Assembly: GCA_019186985.1 (NCBI GenBank)
Contig: JABARQ010000009.1
Span: 62,001 to 126,000, forward strand
Source: Prosthecobacter sp.
GTDB taxonomy: Bacteria; Verrucomicrobiota; Verrucomicrobiia; Verrucomicrobiales; Verrucomicrobiaceae
Length of the DNA stretch: 64,000 bases
Direction of reading: 5' to 3'
The first letter of the stretch is position 1; every line of letters begins with the position of its first letter. This document shows, one piece after another, positions 44,859 through 53,376 of the stretch. The translations under genes and the position numbers were made by a program. The notes beneath the pieces are model-generated. The model was not told the DNA's origin. It did no database searches and saw only the letters and a list, made by a program, of their open reading frames with translations.

Positions 44859-46315
44859 GGATTCAGCCGGTATTCCCGCATCCACCAGGCAAGCCGCTCC
44901 TCGTCGGTCGGCCCGGGCTTTTGCAGGCGTTTCTGCCAGACTTTTTGATAGGTCTTCCGCTTGTCCTCCTGGATCTGCGCCAGCGGCGGCTCGGTGGCGG
45001 GATCGCCGGCCGCCCCCTGGTCTTGCGTGGCCTGGATCCAGGCCTCCAATCTGCCGCGCAATGCCTCCACACGCGGCTTCTGCGCCGGATCCCGGGCGAT
45101 GTTGCGCAGCCCGGCGGGGTCCGTGGCGAGGTCGAAAAACTCCACCTCCGGCCGTGTCGGCGCCAGCCAGGAGGCCTGAAAGCTGTCGAGCTCCCCGCGG
45201 GCCTGCAGCACCCTCATCAGGGGCATCCCGGGATACTGCTCCTCCTTGTAGCTGGACCAGTTCAAGCGTGACAGCCGCGGGTTGAAATGCCGCACCAGCC
45301 AGGCGTCCTCCGTGATGACGGCGCGGATGCGGTCCATCGCGTCACCGCATCGGTCACGCGCCGCGAACAAACAATCACGCACGGGAAACTCCCCGGTCAG
45401 CACGTCGCGCCCCTGCATCCAGCCGGGCACAGGCTGGCCTGCAACGGCCAGCATGGAGGGCGCAAGGTCGATCAGACTCACGAGCCGCGGCTCCGTCCTC
45501 CCTTTGTCCACACCCGGCCCGCGCATCAGCAGCGGCACCTGCAGGCCCTCGACGCTCAGCCACTGCTTCCCCCATGGCATCGCGCGGCCATGGTCGGCGA
45601 AAAAGACAACCAGCGTCTCCTCCAGCACCCCCTCCGCCTCCAGCTGCGCCAGGATCGTTCCCACACGGCCGTCCACCACCTCGACGCTGCGCTGATAGGC
45701 GTACCAGTCGCGCCTCATCAGCGGATGATCGGGGTAGTTCGGTGGCAGCTCGATGGCCTTGAGCGCTTCTTCGTCAAAGGACTCCGGCACCGGAAAGGGC
45801 CGGTGGGGTTCGCTGACCTGGAACTGCGCAAAGAAGGGCTGGCCGGGCTTGCGCCGCCGCCAGTCGTCACCATCGAACAGCGTCCTCTCATCGTGGGCGA
45901 AATTGTAGTGCGTCTTGCCCTTCGTGATCCTTTTGCCGGAGCGGATGCTGTCCGGCGCCGGGGCGTTGGTGACGAAGTAACCGGCCTGCCTGAGCAGGGT
46001 CGGCAGAGGCATGTAAGGCGCGGGCAGGGGCTGCGGGTTCTCCGTGTCATGCGGATGCAGCCCGGTCGTGGTCTGGTAGCAGCCGAGGATGAAGGCCGAT
46101 CTCGACGAACTGCACACCGGGGCCGTGGCATAGGCCCGGGTGAATCGCCTGCCCTCGGCCGCCAGGCGGTCCAGGTTCGGCGTCCGCACCCCCTTCGCCC
46201 CCAGCGCCGCAATGTCCGGCGACATGTCATCCGCGATGATCCAGACCATGTTAGGCATCGCCGCCGACAGAAGCATCGGGCAGAGGGCGGAAAACAGGAC
46301 GGACAGACAGCGCAT
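44855..46315 (-). CDS. exported sulfatase, first gene of operon, with CSSSR active site
   Basis: ATG 46315 (MRCLSVLFSALCPMLLSAA) gives a signal peptide and 486 residues. The sulfatase fold is clear from MVWIIADDMSPD, FFADHGRAMPWGK and HRPFPVP. The maturation site reads CSSSR (Cys68), with Ser where CxPxR has Pro. Such variants occur in S1_8-like PVC sulfatases as I recall, so it may still be converted to formylglycine. It is the promoter-proximal gene of three sulfatases joined by 4-bp overlaps. Its start is 165 bp from the divergent DUF1552 gene. Confidence 0.88.
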   Translation of the reverse strand: MRCLSVLFSALCPMLLSAAMPNMVWIIADDMSPDIAALGAKGVRTPNLDRLAAEGRRFTRAYATAPVCSSSRSAFILGCYQTTTGLHPHDTENPQPLPAPYMPLPTLLRQAGYFVTNAPAPDSIRSGKRITKGKTHYNFAHDERTLFDGDDWRRRKPGQPFFAQFQVSEPHRPFPVPESFDEEALKAIELPPNYPDHPLMRRDWYAYQRSVEVVDGRVGTILAQLEAEGVLEETLVVFFADHGRAMPWGKQWLSVEGLQVPLLMRGPGVDKGRTEPRLVSLIDLAPSMLAVAGQPVPGWMQGRDVLTGEFPVRDCLFAARDRCGDAMDRIRAVITEDAWLVRHFNPRLSRLNWSSYKEEQYPGMPLMRVLQARGELDSFQASWLAPTRPEVEFFDLATDPAGLRNIARDPAQKPRVEALRGRLEAWIQATQDQGAAGDPATEPPLAQIQEDKRKTYQKVWQKRLQKPGPTDEERLAWWMREYRLNP

Positions 46316-46479
46316 CCCGGATTGAACGTGCAGGCCATGCCGGCATTTCAAGCCGAAGGCACCTCGGCCTATCCCGGATGCACGGGGACGGGACTCGGTC
46401 GCCTGCCTGCCCAGGACTGGCCTGCTCTCTGCTGCAACAAACGCACCGCCTTACTCGTTAACCAACTGTTAATCCCCCC

Positions 46480-47745
46480 ATGAACCGTCGTCACTTTCTC
46501 CTCAGCTCCCTCGGCACCACCCTCGCCCTGCCGGGAATGTCCTCCCTCATGGCCAAGTCCGTGGGCGGCTCCGTCCAGGCCGCCAAGGGAGCAGGCATCG
46601 GCGCACGCCGCTTTGTCGCCATCGGCAACCTTCTTGGCTACCAGACCAAGAGCCTGTTCCCGACCACCCAGGGCCGCAGCTACGAGAAGACCGCGCTGCT
46701 CGAACCGGTGTGGGATATCCGTGACAAAATGACGGTGTTCCGGGGCCTCGACCACGGCGTGAAGGGCGGCCACTTCGCGGTGCATTCCTTCCTCTCCGGC
46801 GTCCTTCACTCCGAGGCGCAAAACCGCCCTGAGGGCAATGTCACCATCGACCAGTTCCTCGCCGACGAGGTGGGTTTCGAGACACGCTTCCCCTCCCTCA
46901 CCGTCGGTTCCGAAGGCGGCATCCACGGCGGCTGCCAGATCGCCTGGACCAAGTCCGGCGTCCGCGTCCCCCCCGTCACCAACCCGGCGGAATTGTTTGA
47001 AAAATTGTTCGTCACCGACTCCCCGGAGCGCCGCGCCCGCCGCGTCCAGGACAACAAGGTCCAGGCCTCCATCCTCGACTCCGTCCTCGAGGAGGCCGGC
47101 CGCCTGTCCAAAAAGGTGAACAAGGAGGACAAGGACAAGCTCGACGAATACCTGACCTCCGTCCGCGACGTCGAAAAACGCCTCGAACTCCGCCAGCGCT
47201 GGACCGACCAGCCCAAGCCCAAGGCCCCCTTCGACAAGCCCGCCAACCGCAACGCCGTTGAGGACCTGCCCCTGCTCTACGAACTGATCGCCCTCGCCCT
47301 CCAGACCGACTCCACCCGCATCGCCACGCTTGAAATCGGCGGCGACTTCATGCCCCAGCACCTCGGCATCAAGAAGGACTGGCACGGCCTCTCCCACCAC
47401 GGCAACGACCCCGAGGCCATCGCCAGCCTCATCACGCTGGAGAAGTATCAGATCGAGCATTTCGGCAAGTTCGTCGCCCGCCTCTCCAGGATCAACGACG
47501 GGGAGCGCAGCCTGCTCGACTCCACCACCGTCCTGTTCGGCAGCGGCATGGGCGACGGCAACTCCCACAAGAATTCCGATCTGCCCATCCTCCTGGCAGG
47601 CGGCGGCTACAAGCACGGCGAGTTCCGCGAGGTGCCCCGCGAAGGCATCAACAAGGTGCCGCTCTGCAACCTGTTCGTCGACATCGCCCAGAAGATGGGT
47701 GTTGAAACGGATTCGTTTGGCAGCAGCACCGGACGGTTTGCCTGA
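46480..47745 (+). CDS. Tat-exported DUF1552 protein
   Basis: The 421-residue protein starts with a Tat signal (NRRHFLLSSLGTTLALPGMSSL). The DUF1552 family features are GARRFVAIGNLLGY, FRGLDHGVKGGH, SLTVGSEG, and GSGMGDGNSHKNSDLPILLAGGG, the last resembling an alkaline-phosphatase-fold metal site. DUF1552 proteins are typically encoded just before DUF1592/1588 cytochromes in PVC genomes, as here (94 bp gap), and may act with them. Biochemical role is not established. A small palindrome TTAAC-N5-GTTAA (46458-46472) lies 7 bp before the start. Confidence 0.88.
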   Translation: MNRRHFLLSSLGTTLALPGMSSLMAKSVGGSVQAAKGAGIGARRFVAIGNLLGYQTKSLFPTTQGRSYEKTALLEPVWDIRDKMTVFRGLDHGVKGGHFAVHSFLSGVLHSEAQNRPEGNVTIDQFLADEVGFETRFPSLTVGSEGGIHGGCQIAWTKSGVRVPPVTNPAELFEKLFVTDSPERRARRVQDNKVQASILDSVLEEAGRLSKKVNKEDKDKLDEYLTSVRDVEKRLELRQRWTDQPKPKAPFDKPANRNAVEDLPLLYELIALALQTDSTRIATLEIGGDFMPQHLGIKKDWHGLSHHGNDPEAIASLITLEKYQIEHFGKFVARLSRINDGERSLLDSTTVLFGSGMGDGNSHKNSDLPILLAGGGYKHGEFREVPREGINKVPLCNLFVDIAQKMGVETDSFGSSTGRFA

Positions 47746-47839
47746 TGGCGCACGGCTTCGAAGGCATGGCGGCAACGCAGCCCGCTTGTCCCGCAAGATG
47801 CGCACAGCGCACTTGCCAACACCTCACGTCCCCCGTTCG

Positions 47840-50353
47840 ATGACGAAATCCCCCCTCACCGCCCCACGCTCCTCCTGCGGAGCGGGAGGTCTGCTTGGCC
47901 TCGCCCTTGCCGCCTCCCTGGCCTCCGCCGCCGATGCCCCGCCGAAGCTCGTCCAGCAGTTCCTGGGCAAATACTGCCTCGAATGCCACGACGCCGACGT
48001 CCAGAAGGGAGACCGTGCCTTCCACGAATTCACCCTGCCGCTGAAGTCGGTGAACGAGCTCATCGAGGCCCGTGACATCATCGACCAGCTCACGCTCAAG
48101 GAGATGCCGCCGAAGAAGGCGGACCAGCCCGGCGATGAGGAACGTATCGCGATGATCCGTGCGCTGCGTGACGGCACCGTGGCGGCCTACGGCAAGTTTC
48201 AGAGCACCGGCAGCCGCACCGTCATGCGCCGGCTCTCCAGCCGTGAGTATGAAAGCACGCTCGTCACCCTGTTCGGACGCCGGGTGGACACGCTTGGCCT
48301 GACCGCGGACTTCCCGAAGGAGAAGACCGCCGAGCACATCGACACCATCGGCAAGTCCCTCGTCACCTCCGGCTTCCTCGTCGACCAGTACTTCCAGGCC
48401 GCCAACCGTCTCGTTGAAACCCGTCTCGGCAAGCCCGCCATGGAACCGAAGGACTGGCGCTTCAACGGCCACTTCGTCCAGTATGAAGAGCTGCAGGGCT
48501 CCCACAAAAGCGCCTTCAACTTCCGCTACCTCAACCTCTACGAACAGCCGAACACCGACACCCGCCAGGGCGGCTACGGCCACATCGAGGACTTCAAGCA
48601 GGGCGTTCCCGTCTCCGGCCTCTACGACATCGAGGTCGAGGCGACGGCCATGCATCGCGACACCCATTACGACCCCGCCATCTTCGGCATCGACTTCTCC
48701 GAACCCTTCATCCTCGGCATCGTGCCCGGCGACGTCACCAAGGGCCACATCCATTATCCCCAGGCCATCGAACCGCTGCTCGCCAGCACCGTCGTGCCCG
48801 ACAAGGAGCCGAAGTGGTTCAAGTTCCGCGTGTGGCTGGAGGCCGGCCAGACACCGCGCTTCATCTTCCCCAACGGCCCCTACGAATCCCGCGCCTCGGT
48901 GCTCGCCATCAACAGGCGCTACAAGGACGAGTTCAAGGCCGATGTCGGCTCCTCCGGCGTCGGTCGCGCCCACATCCTTCTGGAAGGCAAGCTCCCCCAC
49001 ATCCGCATCAGCGAGATCAAGATCCACGGCCCCGTGCCGGAAAAGCCCGGCAGCGCCGAGGAGGTGGCCGTGTTTGGCAAGGACGGCTTCCTGGAAGGCC
49101 GGGCGCTCGAGCAGCTCTACGCCTTCGCGGAAAAGGCCTACCGCCGTCCGCTCAACGACGCCGACCGACAGCCCATCCGTGCGCTTTATGAAAAGCGCCT
49201 CGCCGAAAAAGCCGCCCCGCGCCAGGCGGCCCTGGATGCGCTGAAACTCATCCTTTGTTCGCCCAGCTTCCTTTATCTCAGCGAAATCACCGACGAAAAG
49301 GACAAGGCGCTCAAGCCCCACGACCTCGCGTCCCGCCTCTCCTACGCCCTCTGGACCGCTCCGCCCGACGAGCAGCTGCTCGCCGCCGCCAGCTCAGGCA
49401 GCCTCACGCAGTCCGCTGAACTGAAGAAGCAGATCCTGCGCATGCTCGCCGACGAACGCATCAGCGGCTTCGTCAACGGCTTCCTCGACAGCTGGCTGAA
49501 CCTCCGCGACCTCGGCTCCCAGCCTCCGCCGCGTGAGGTGGTGCGTTTCTACTACGCCGAGGACCTGCCCACCTCGATGAAGGATGAGGCGCGCCTGTTC
49601 TTCCGCGATCTGCTGAGGAACAACGGCTCCGTCGCCCAGTTCATCGACTCTCAACACACCTTCGTGGACAAGAAGCTCGCAAAGCTCTACGACCTGCCCG
49701 AACAAAAAACACTGCGGCTTGCCGACGGCTTCCGGAAGGTCAGCCTCAAGGGCGAAAACCACCGCGGCGGGCTGCTCGGCATGGCCGCCGTGCTCACCGT
49801 CAGCGCCAACGGCGTCGAGACCTCCCCAGTCACCCGCGGCGTCTGGGTCACGGAAAACATCCTCGGCATCCCGCCGCCCCCGCCGCCGGACGTCGTGCCC
49901 GCCATCGACCCCGACGTCAGCGGCGCCACCACCATCCGCGACCGCCTCGCCAAGCACCGCGCCGACGCCGCCTGCGCCGAATGCCATCGCAAGATCGACC
50001 CCCTCGGCTTCAGCCTGGAGACCTTTGACCCCGTCGGCCGCTGGCGCAGCAGCTATCCCAGGCCCAGGAACAGCAAGGCACCGGCCCCGAAGATCGACAC
50101 CACCGGTGAGTTCCCCTCCGGCGAGACCTACACCGACTTCGCCAGCTTCAAGAAGGTCATCCGCGACACCCGCGAGGATCACTTCACCCGCCACCTCATC
50201 CGCCAGGTCCTCTCCTACTCCACCGGCCGTCTCATGGAGCTCAACGACGACCTGGTCATCGACGATCTCCAGGTCAGCGTGAAGAAGCAGGGCCTCGGCC
50301 TGCGCACGCTGCTCGTTGAATGCCTGATGAGCGAGATCTTCCGCTCCAGGTGA
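47840..50353 (+). CDS. exported cytochrome with DUF1587/1592/1588/1585/1595 domains
   Basis: ATG 47840 begins a signal peptide (about 1-30, ending SLASA); the frame is open 170 codons earlier inside the previous gene. The 837-residue product has CLECH (46-50) in a cytochrome c domain, DUF1587, a long domain (about 230-400) with carbohydrate-binding-like text, DUF1595 (KAYRRPLNDADRQPI), DUF1592 (LASRLSYALWTAPPDEQL), DUF1588 (MAAVLTVSANGVETSPVTRG) with a second CAECH, and a C-terminal DUF1585 (LIRQVLSYSTGRLMELND). This domain order is that of the planctomycete large cytochromes. It pairs with the DUF1552 gene. Confidence 0.93.
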   Translation: MTKSPLTAPRSSCGAGGLLGLALAASLASAADAPPKLVQQFLGKYCLECHDADVQKGDRAFHEFTLPLKSVNELIEARDIIDQLTLKEMPPKKADQPGDEERIAMIRALRDGTVAAYGKFQSTGSRTVMRRLSSREYESTLVTLFGRRVDTLGLTADFPKEKTAEHIDTIGKSLVTSGFLVDQYFQAANRLVETRLGKPAMEPKDWRFNGHFVQYEELQGSHKSAFNFRYLNLYEQPNTDTRQGGYGHIEDFKQGVPVSGLYDIEVEATAMHRDTHYDPAIFGIDFSEPFILGIVPGDVTKGHIHYPQAIEPLLASTVVPDKEPKWFKFRVWLEAGQTPRFIFPNGPYESRASVLAINRRYKDEFKADVGSSGVGRAHILLEGKLPHIRISEIKIHGPVPEKPGSAEEVAVFGKDGFLEGRALEQLYAFAEKAYRRPLNDADRQPIRALYEKRLAEKAAPRQAALDALKLILCSPSFLYLSEITDEKDKALKPHDLASRLSYALWTAPPDEQLLAAASSGSLTQSAELKKQILRMLADERISGFVNGFLDSWLNLRDLGSQPPPREVVRFYYAEDLPTSMKDEARLFFRDLLRNNGSVAQFIDSQHTFVDKKLAKLYDLPEQKTLRLADGFRKVSLKGENHRGGLLGMAAVLTVSANGVETSPVTRGVWVTENILGIPPPPPPDVVPAIDPDVSGATTIRDRLAKHRADAACAECHRKIDPLGFSLETFDPVGRWRSSYPRPRNSKAPAPKIDTTGEFPSGETYTDFASFKKVIRDTREDHFTRHLIRQVLSYSTGRLMELNDDLVIDDLQVSVKKQGLGLRTLLVECLMSEIFRSR

Positions 50354-50453
50354 CCTTCCGGCCTCGCGATGTGACAAGGGGCATCGGTGGCGGCAGCCGC
50401 CCTTGAGGTTCCTGTAGGTTCGCCCCCCGGACGACGTTGGTGCAGTCCTGCCC

Positions 50454-52565
50454 ATGAAACGCCTCCTCGTCCTGCCCGCCATCGGCCTGTTGAACTTGTG
50501 GTTCGGCGAACTTCATGCCGAGAAGCTGACCACCGGCCTCCTCATCGTCGGCGGCACGGAGTCCGGCTGGGCGGCGGCGGTCCAGGCGGCCCGGATGGGG
50601 GCGAAGTCCGTCACCCTCGTCCATGACGGCTCCTGGCTCGGCGGCCAGTACACGGAGCAGGGCCTGGCATGCGTGGACGAAAGCAAGGGCACGGGCGAGT
50701 TCGGCTGGGGGCCGGCCTGGCATCCGATGAAGCGCTCCTTTCATCGCTTCGGCCTCTTCAAGGAACTGATGGACCGCATCGAGGCCTTCAACACGCGGAA
50801 ATACGGCTCGCCAATGCCAGGAAAGCCCATGCACGGACCCACGACGTTTCGACCTGCCGAGGCGGAGGCGATTTTCCGCGAAATGCTCCAGCCCTACATC
50901 ACCAGCGCGCAGGTGACGCTGAAACTGAATCACATCCCCGTCGCGGCGTTGAAATCAGAGAACCAGGTCACCGGCATGATCTTTCGTTCGGACAAGGGCG
51001 AGACGCTGGAGGTGACGGCTGCTGTCACCATCGACGCGAGCGACTGGGGCGATGTCGTGCAGCTCAGCGGCGCCGGGTTCGAGGTCGGGCCGGACCCGAA
51101 GTCACGCTACGGCGAGCCCCATGCGCAGGAGGATGTCTCCGCGATTCCGCCGAACGAGATGAACCCGCTCACCTGGACGCTCATCGTCGAGGAAGGCAGG
51201 ACGGACACCCCGCTCCCCGCGCCACGGCACTACGATGAACGGCGTTATCTCCGCAGCACCTCGTTTGGACGCAGGGACGCCGCGAAGCTGGAGTGGGATC
51301 ACCCGGTGAAACTCGGCAGCAACTCGCCCTGGCCCGCGAAAGGAAGCGAGAGCAAACGCCAGGGCACCATCCTCAGCATGCGCCGCATTGTCGAGGGCAC
51401 CACGAGCAAGGATGGCATCACCAGCGCCCTCATCTGCTACTCAAACGGCCAGGACTATCCGCTGGAGCGCCTGCCTCGTCATGTGTGCGAAGCGCTGGAG
51501 GCCACCGAAAGCGGAGCGTCGAGGAAGAACCTCGTCCTGATGAACCGCGAGCAGCGCCAGATCGTGTTCGAGGACTGCAAGGCGCACTCGCTGGGCCTTT
51601 TGCATCATTTGCAGACGACCGTGCATGATCGCGCCAGGGACAGGGCCAACAGCCTGCGTCACTACCACCTCAGCACGGAATTCGGCACTCCCGATCATCT
51701 GCCGATGAAGCCCTACATCCGAGAGAGCCTGCGGTTGAAGGCGCTCTACATGATGCGCGAGCAGGACAGCCTCATGGGCGAGGCCGCCAAGGCCGCGAAG
51801 GAGACCTTTGCCACGGTGATGTATCCCGACGCCGTCTTCGCCTGGCAGTTTCACTACGACTTCCACGACACGGGGCGTGCCTATTTGAAGGGCGGGGGCG
51901 ACTCCGGCCCGTGGACGCACTACGGCAAGCCCGGGCGCGACATCCACCAGCTCAGCGAGCGCAGCGTCTTTCCACTCCGCAGTCTCATCCCGGTGAAGAC
52001 CGACGGCCTCATCGGCGCCCAGGGCAACGTCGGCTTCAGCAGCATCGTCAGCAGCGCCGTGCGTCTCCACGATCACCGCGTGCACATCGGCCAGGCCGCG
52101 GGTGCGCTCGCCGTGCTCGCCATGAAGCATCAGAAGCAGCCGCGCGATCTCGCCTGGGACCGTGCCCGCCTTGAGGAAATCCAGCACGCCCTCTGCGGCG
52201 GCACCGAAGGCACTCCAATGCTCCTCTGGCCCTGGCGGGACCTTCCCGCGGATCACGCCGCGTTTGTGGCGATCAATCGTTTGAGCGCCAGAGGCCTCAT
52301 TTCCACCGCGCGAGACGAAGTGGACTTCAAGCCCGATGCACCGGCGACGAACGAGTGGCAAAAAGACATGTTGCGTCACTGCGGCCTCGAATTGCCCGTG
52401 GATGAAAAACTCACGCGAGGCCAGTTCGCGGCCCTGCTCTGGCAAAAGCTCGAAAAACTGCCTGCCAAGCCATGGGAACGCCAAAAGCCCGATGACGCCG
52501 ATGCCGATGGCATGCCCGATTTGAATGATCCGACGCCGTTTGGGGCGTTGGAGTCACGATTTTAG
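50454..52565 (+). CDS. exported FAD-dependent oxidoreductase with SLH-like C-terminus
   Basis: The 703-residue protein has a signal peptide (about 1-22) and an FAD-binding start GLLIVGGTESGWAAAVQAARMG, then HDGSWLGGQYTEQG and TIDASDWGDVVQLSGAG, the marks of the FAD_oxidored (PF12831-like) family. The C-terminal 130 residues contain WRDLPADHAAFVAINRLSARGLIS and KLTRGQFAALLWQKL, which look like the two halves of an S-layer-homology domain. DADADGMPDLNDPTP at the very end resembles a thrombospondin-3 calcium repeat. Substrate unknown. Confidence 0.8.
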   Translation: MKRLLVLPAIGLLNLWFGELHAEKLTTGLLIVGGTESGWAAAVQAARMGAKSVTLVHDGSWLGGQYTEQGLACVDESKGTGEFGWGPAWHPMKRSFHRFGLFKELMDRIEAFNTRKYGSPMPGKPMHGPTTFRPAEAEAIFREMLQPYITSAQVTLKLNHIPVAALKSENQVTGMIFRSDKGETLEVTAAVTIDASDWGDVVQLSGAGFEVGPDPKSRYGEPHAQEDVSAIPPNEMNPLTWTLIVEEGRTDTPLPAPRHYDERRYLRSTSFGRRDAAKLEWDHPVKLGSNSPWPAKGSESKRQGTILSMRRIVEGTTSKDGITSALICYSNGQDYPLERLPRHVCEALEATESGASRKNLVLMNREQRQIVFEDCKAHSLGLLHHLQTTVHDRARDRANSLRHYHLSTEFGTPDHLPMKPYIRESLRLKALYMMREQDSLMGEAAKAAKETFATVMYPDAVFAWQFHYDFHDTGRAYLKGGGDSGPWTHYGKPGRDIHQLSERSVFPLRSLIPVKTDGLIGAQGNVGFSSIVSSAVRLHDHRVHIGQAAGALAVLAMKHQKQPRDLAWDRARLEEIQHALCGGTEGTPMLLWPWRDLPADHAAFVAINRLSARGLISTARDEVDFKPDAPATNEWQKDMLRHCGLELPVDEKLTRGQFAALLWQKLEKLPAKPWERQKPDDADADGMPDLNDPTPFGALESRF

Positions 52566-52610
52566 ACAGTTGAGCGTGGCAGTCAGTCGAATGATGAGCA
52601 CTAGATCAGA

Positions 52611-53240
52611 ATGAAAAAGGTCTGGCCATTTAAAGAAGCTGCCAACATCGCGACATTTGTGTCCAAGCATCTCTTTTCGGGCGATGCTGTCTGTTACGCC
52701 TACCATGACTGGGAAGATGGCTCGTGGCAGTTCCTCCCCAACAGGGGCACCCAACAATCTGACGTAATGTTGGTGTGTTTGGAGGATGTGTATAAACTCG
52801 ACACATCCATCGGTGAGCCGGCTGACTTGCCCCCTGGCTGGATGGCAAAACGAGACGGGCCATTTTCACCATGGTCACGTTCAAAAGATCATCCTTATCC
52901 AGTCTTTGCAGATGATGGCTACTATCTGGATGATGCGACACAATACGAACGGCTCTATCCTGACATATGCCAGATTCCCAAAGAGCTGGATCGGAAAACG
53001 CTGAGGGCAGGCGATCTGGTAAAGCTGATTTTCCGCTTCGCGAATGAATGGTCTCCCAGAAAGGACAACGAATGCGAAAGAATGTGGGTGCAGGTGCTTG
53101 CCGCAGATGAATACAATCTCAACTACCAAGGGAAGCTGCTAAGCACACCACACCTACATTCAGCGATTGGTGAAGGTCACGAATTATGGTTTCATCCTCT
53201 TCATGTCTTTGCTCTGGAAAGAGCAGGGGACTCAGATTGA
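52611..53240 (+). CDS. small soluble protein with DUF2185/DUF2314-like halves
   Basis: The 209-residue protein has an N-terminal half with DAVCYAYHDWEDGSWQFLPN and PPGWMAKRDGPFSPWSRSK, and a C-terminal half with LVKLIFRFANEW, ERMWVQVLAADEYNLNYQGKL and LHVFALERA. The halves recall DUF2185 and DUF2314 domains, known from immunity-like proteins of polymorphic toxin systems, but I cannot confirm either. Its GC is clearly lower than neighbours, suggesting transfer. No toxin gene is beside it. The start at 52611 has no strong Shine-Dalgarno. It converges on the DHDPS-like gene. Confidence 0.7.
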   Translation: MKKVWPFKEAANIATFVSKHLFSGDAVCYAYHDWEDGSWQFLPNRGTQQSDVMLVCLEDVYKLDTSIGEPADLPPGWMAKRDGPFSPWSRSKDHPYPVFADDGYYLDDATQYERLYPDICQIPKELDRKTLRAGDLVKLIFRFANEWSPRKDNECERMWVQVLAADEYNLNYQGKLLSTPHLHSAIGEGHELWFHPLHVFALERAGDSD

Positions 53241-53316
53241 GTAGTGCCTTCACCCCGCCGTCCCGCTCAGCCACCGAACCCTGAGGGAACTGACACAGTG
53301 CATACTGTCTTTGGAA

Positions 53317-53333
53317 GGAAAGCGAGGCTTTCC
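53317..53333. terminator. hairpin between convergent genes
   Basis: GGAAAGC (53317-53323) pairs with GCTTTCC (53327-53333) around a 3-nt loop. It lies in the 136-bp gap between the low-GC gene and the convergent DHDPS-like gene. On the plus strand AATCTTT follows. A modest terminator at best. Confidence 0.35.
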
Positions 53334-53376
53334 AATCTTTGCCTTGGCACCTCATGGACGGCTTTCGCCCATGCTT

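Noticed and set aside
46458-46472. TTAAC-N5-GTTAA as an operator of the DUF1552 gene
   Set aside because: The arms are only 5 bp, and such short symmetry is expected by chance; kept only as a remark in the gene entry.
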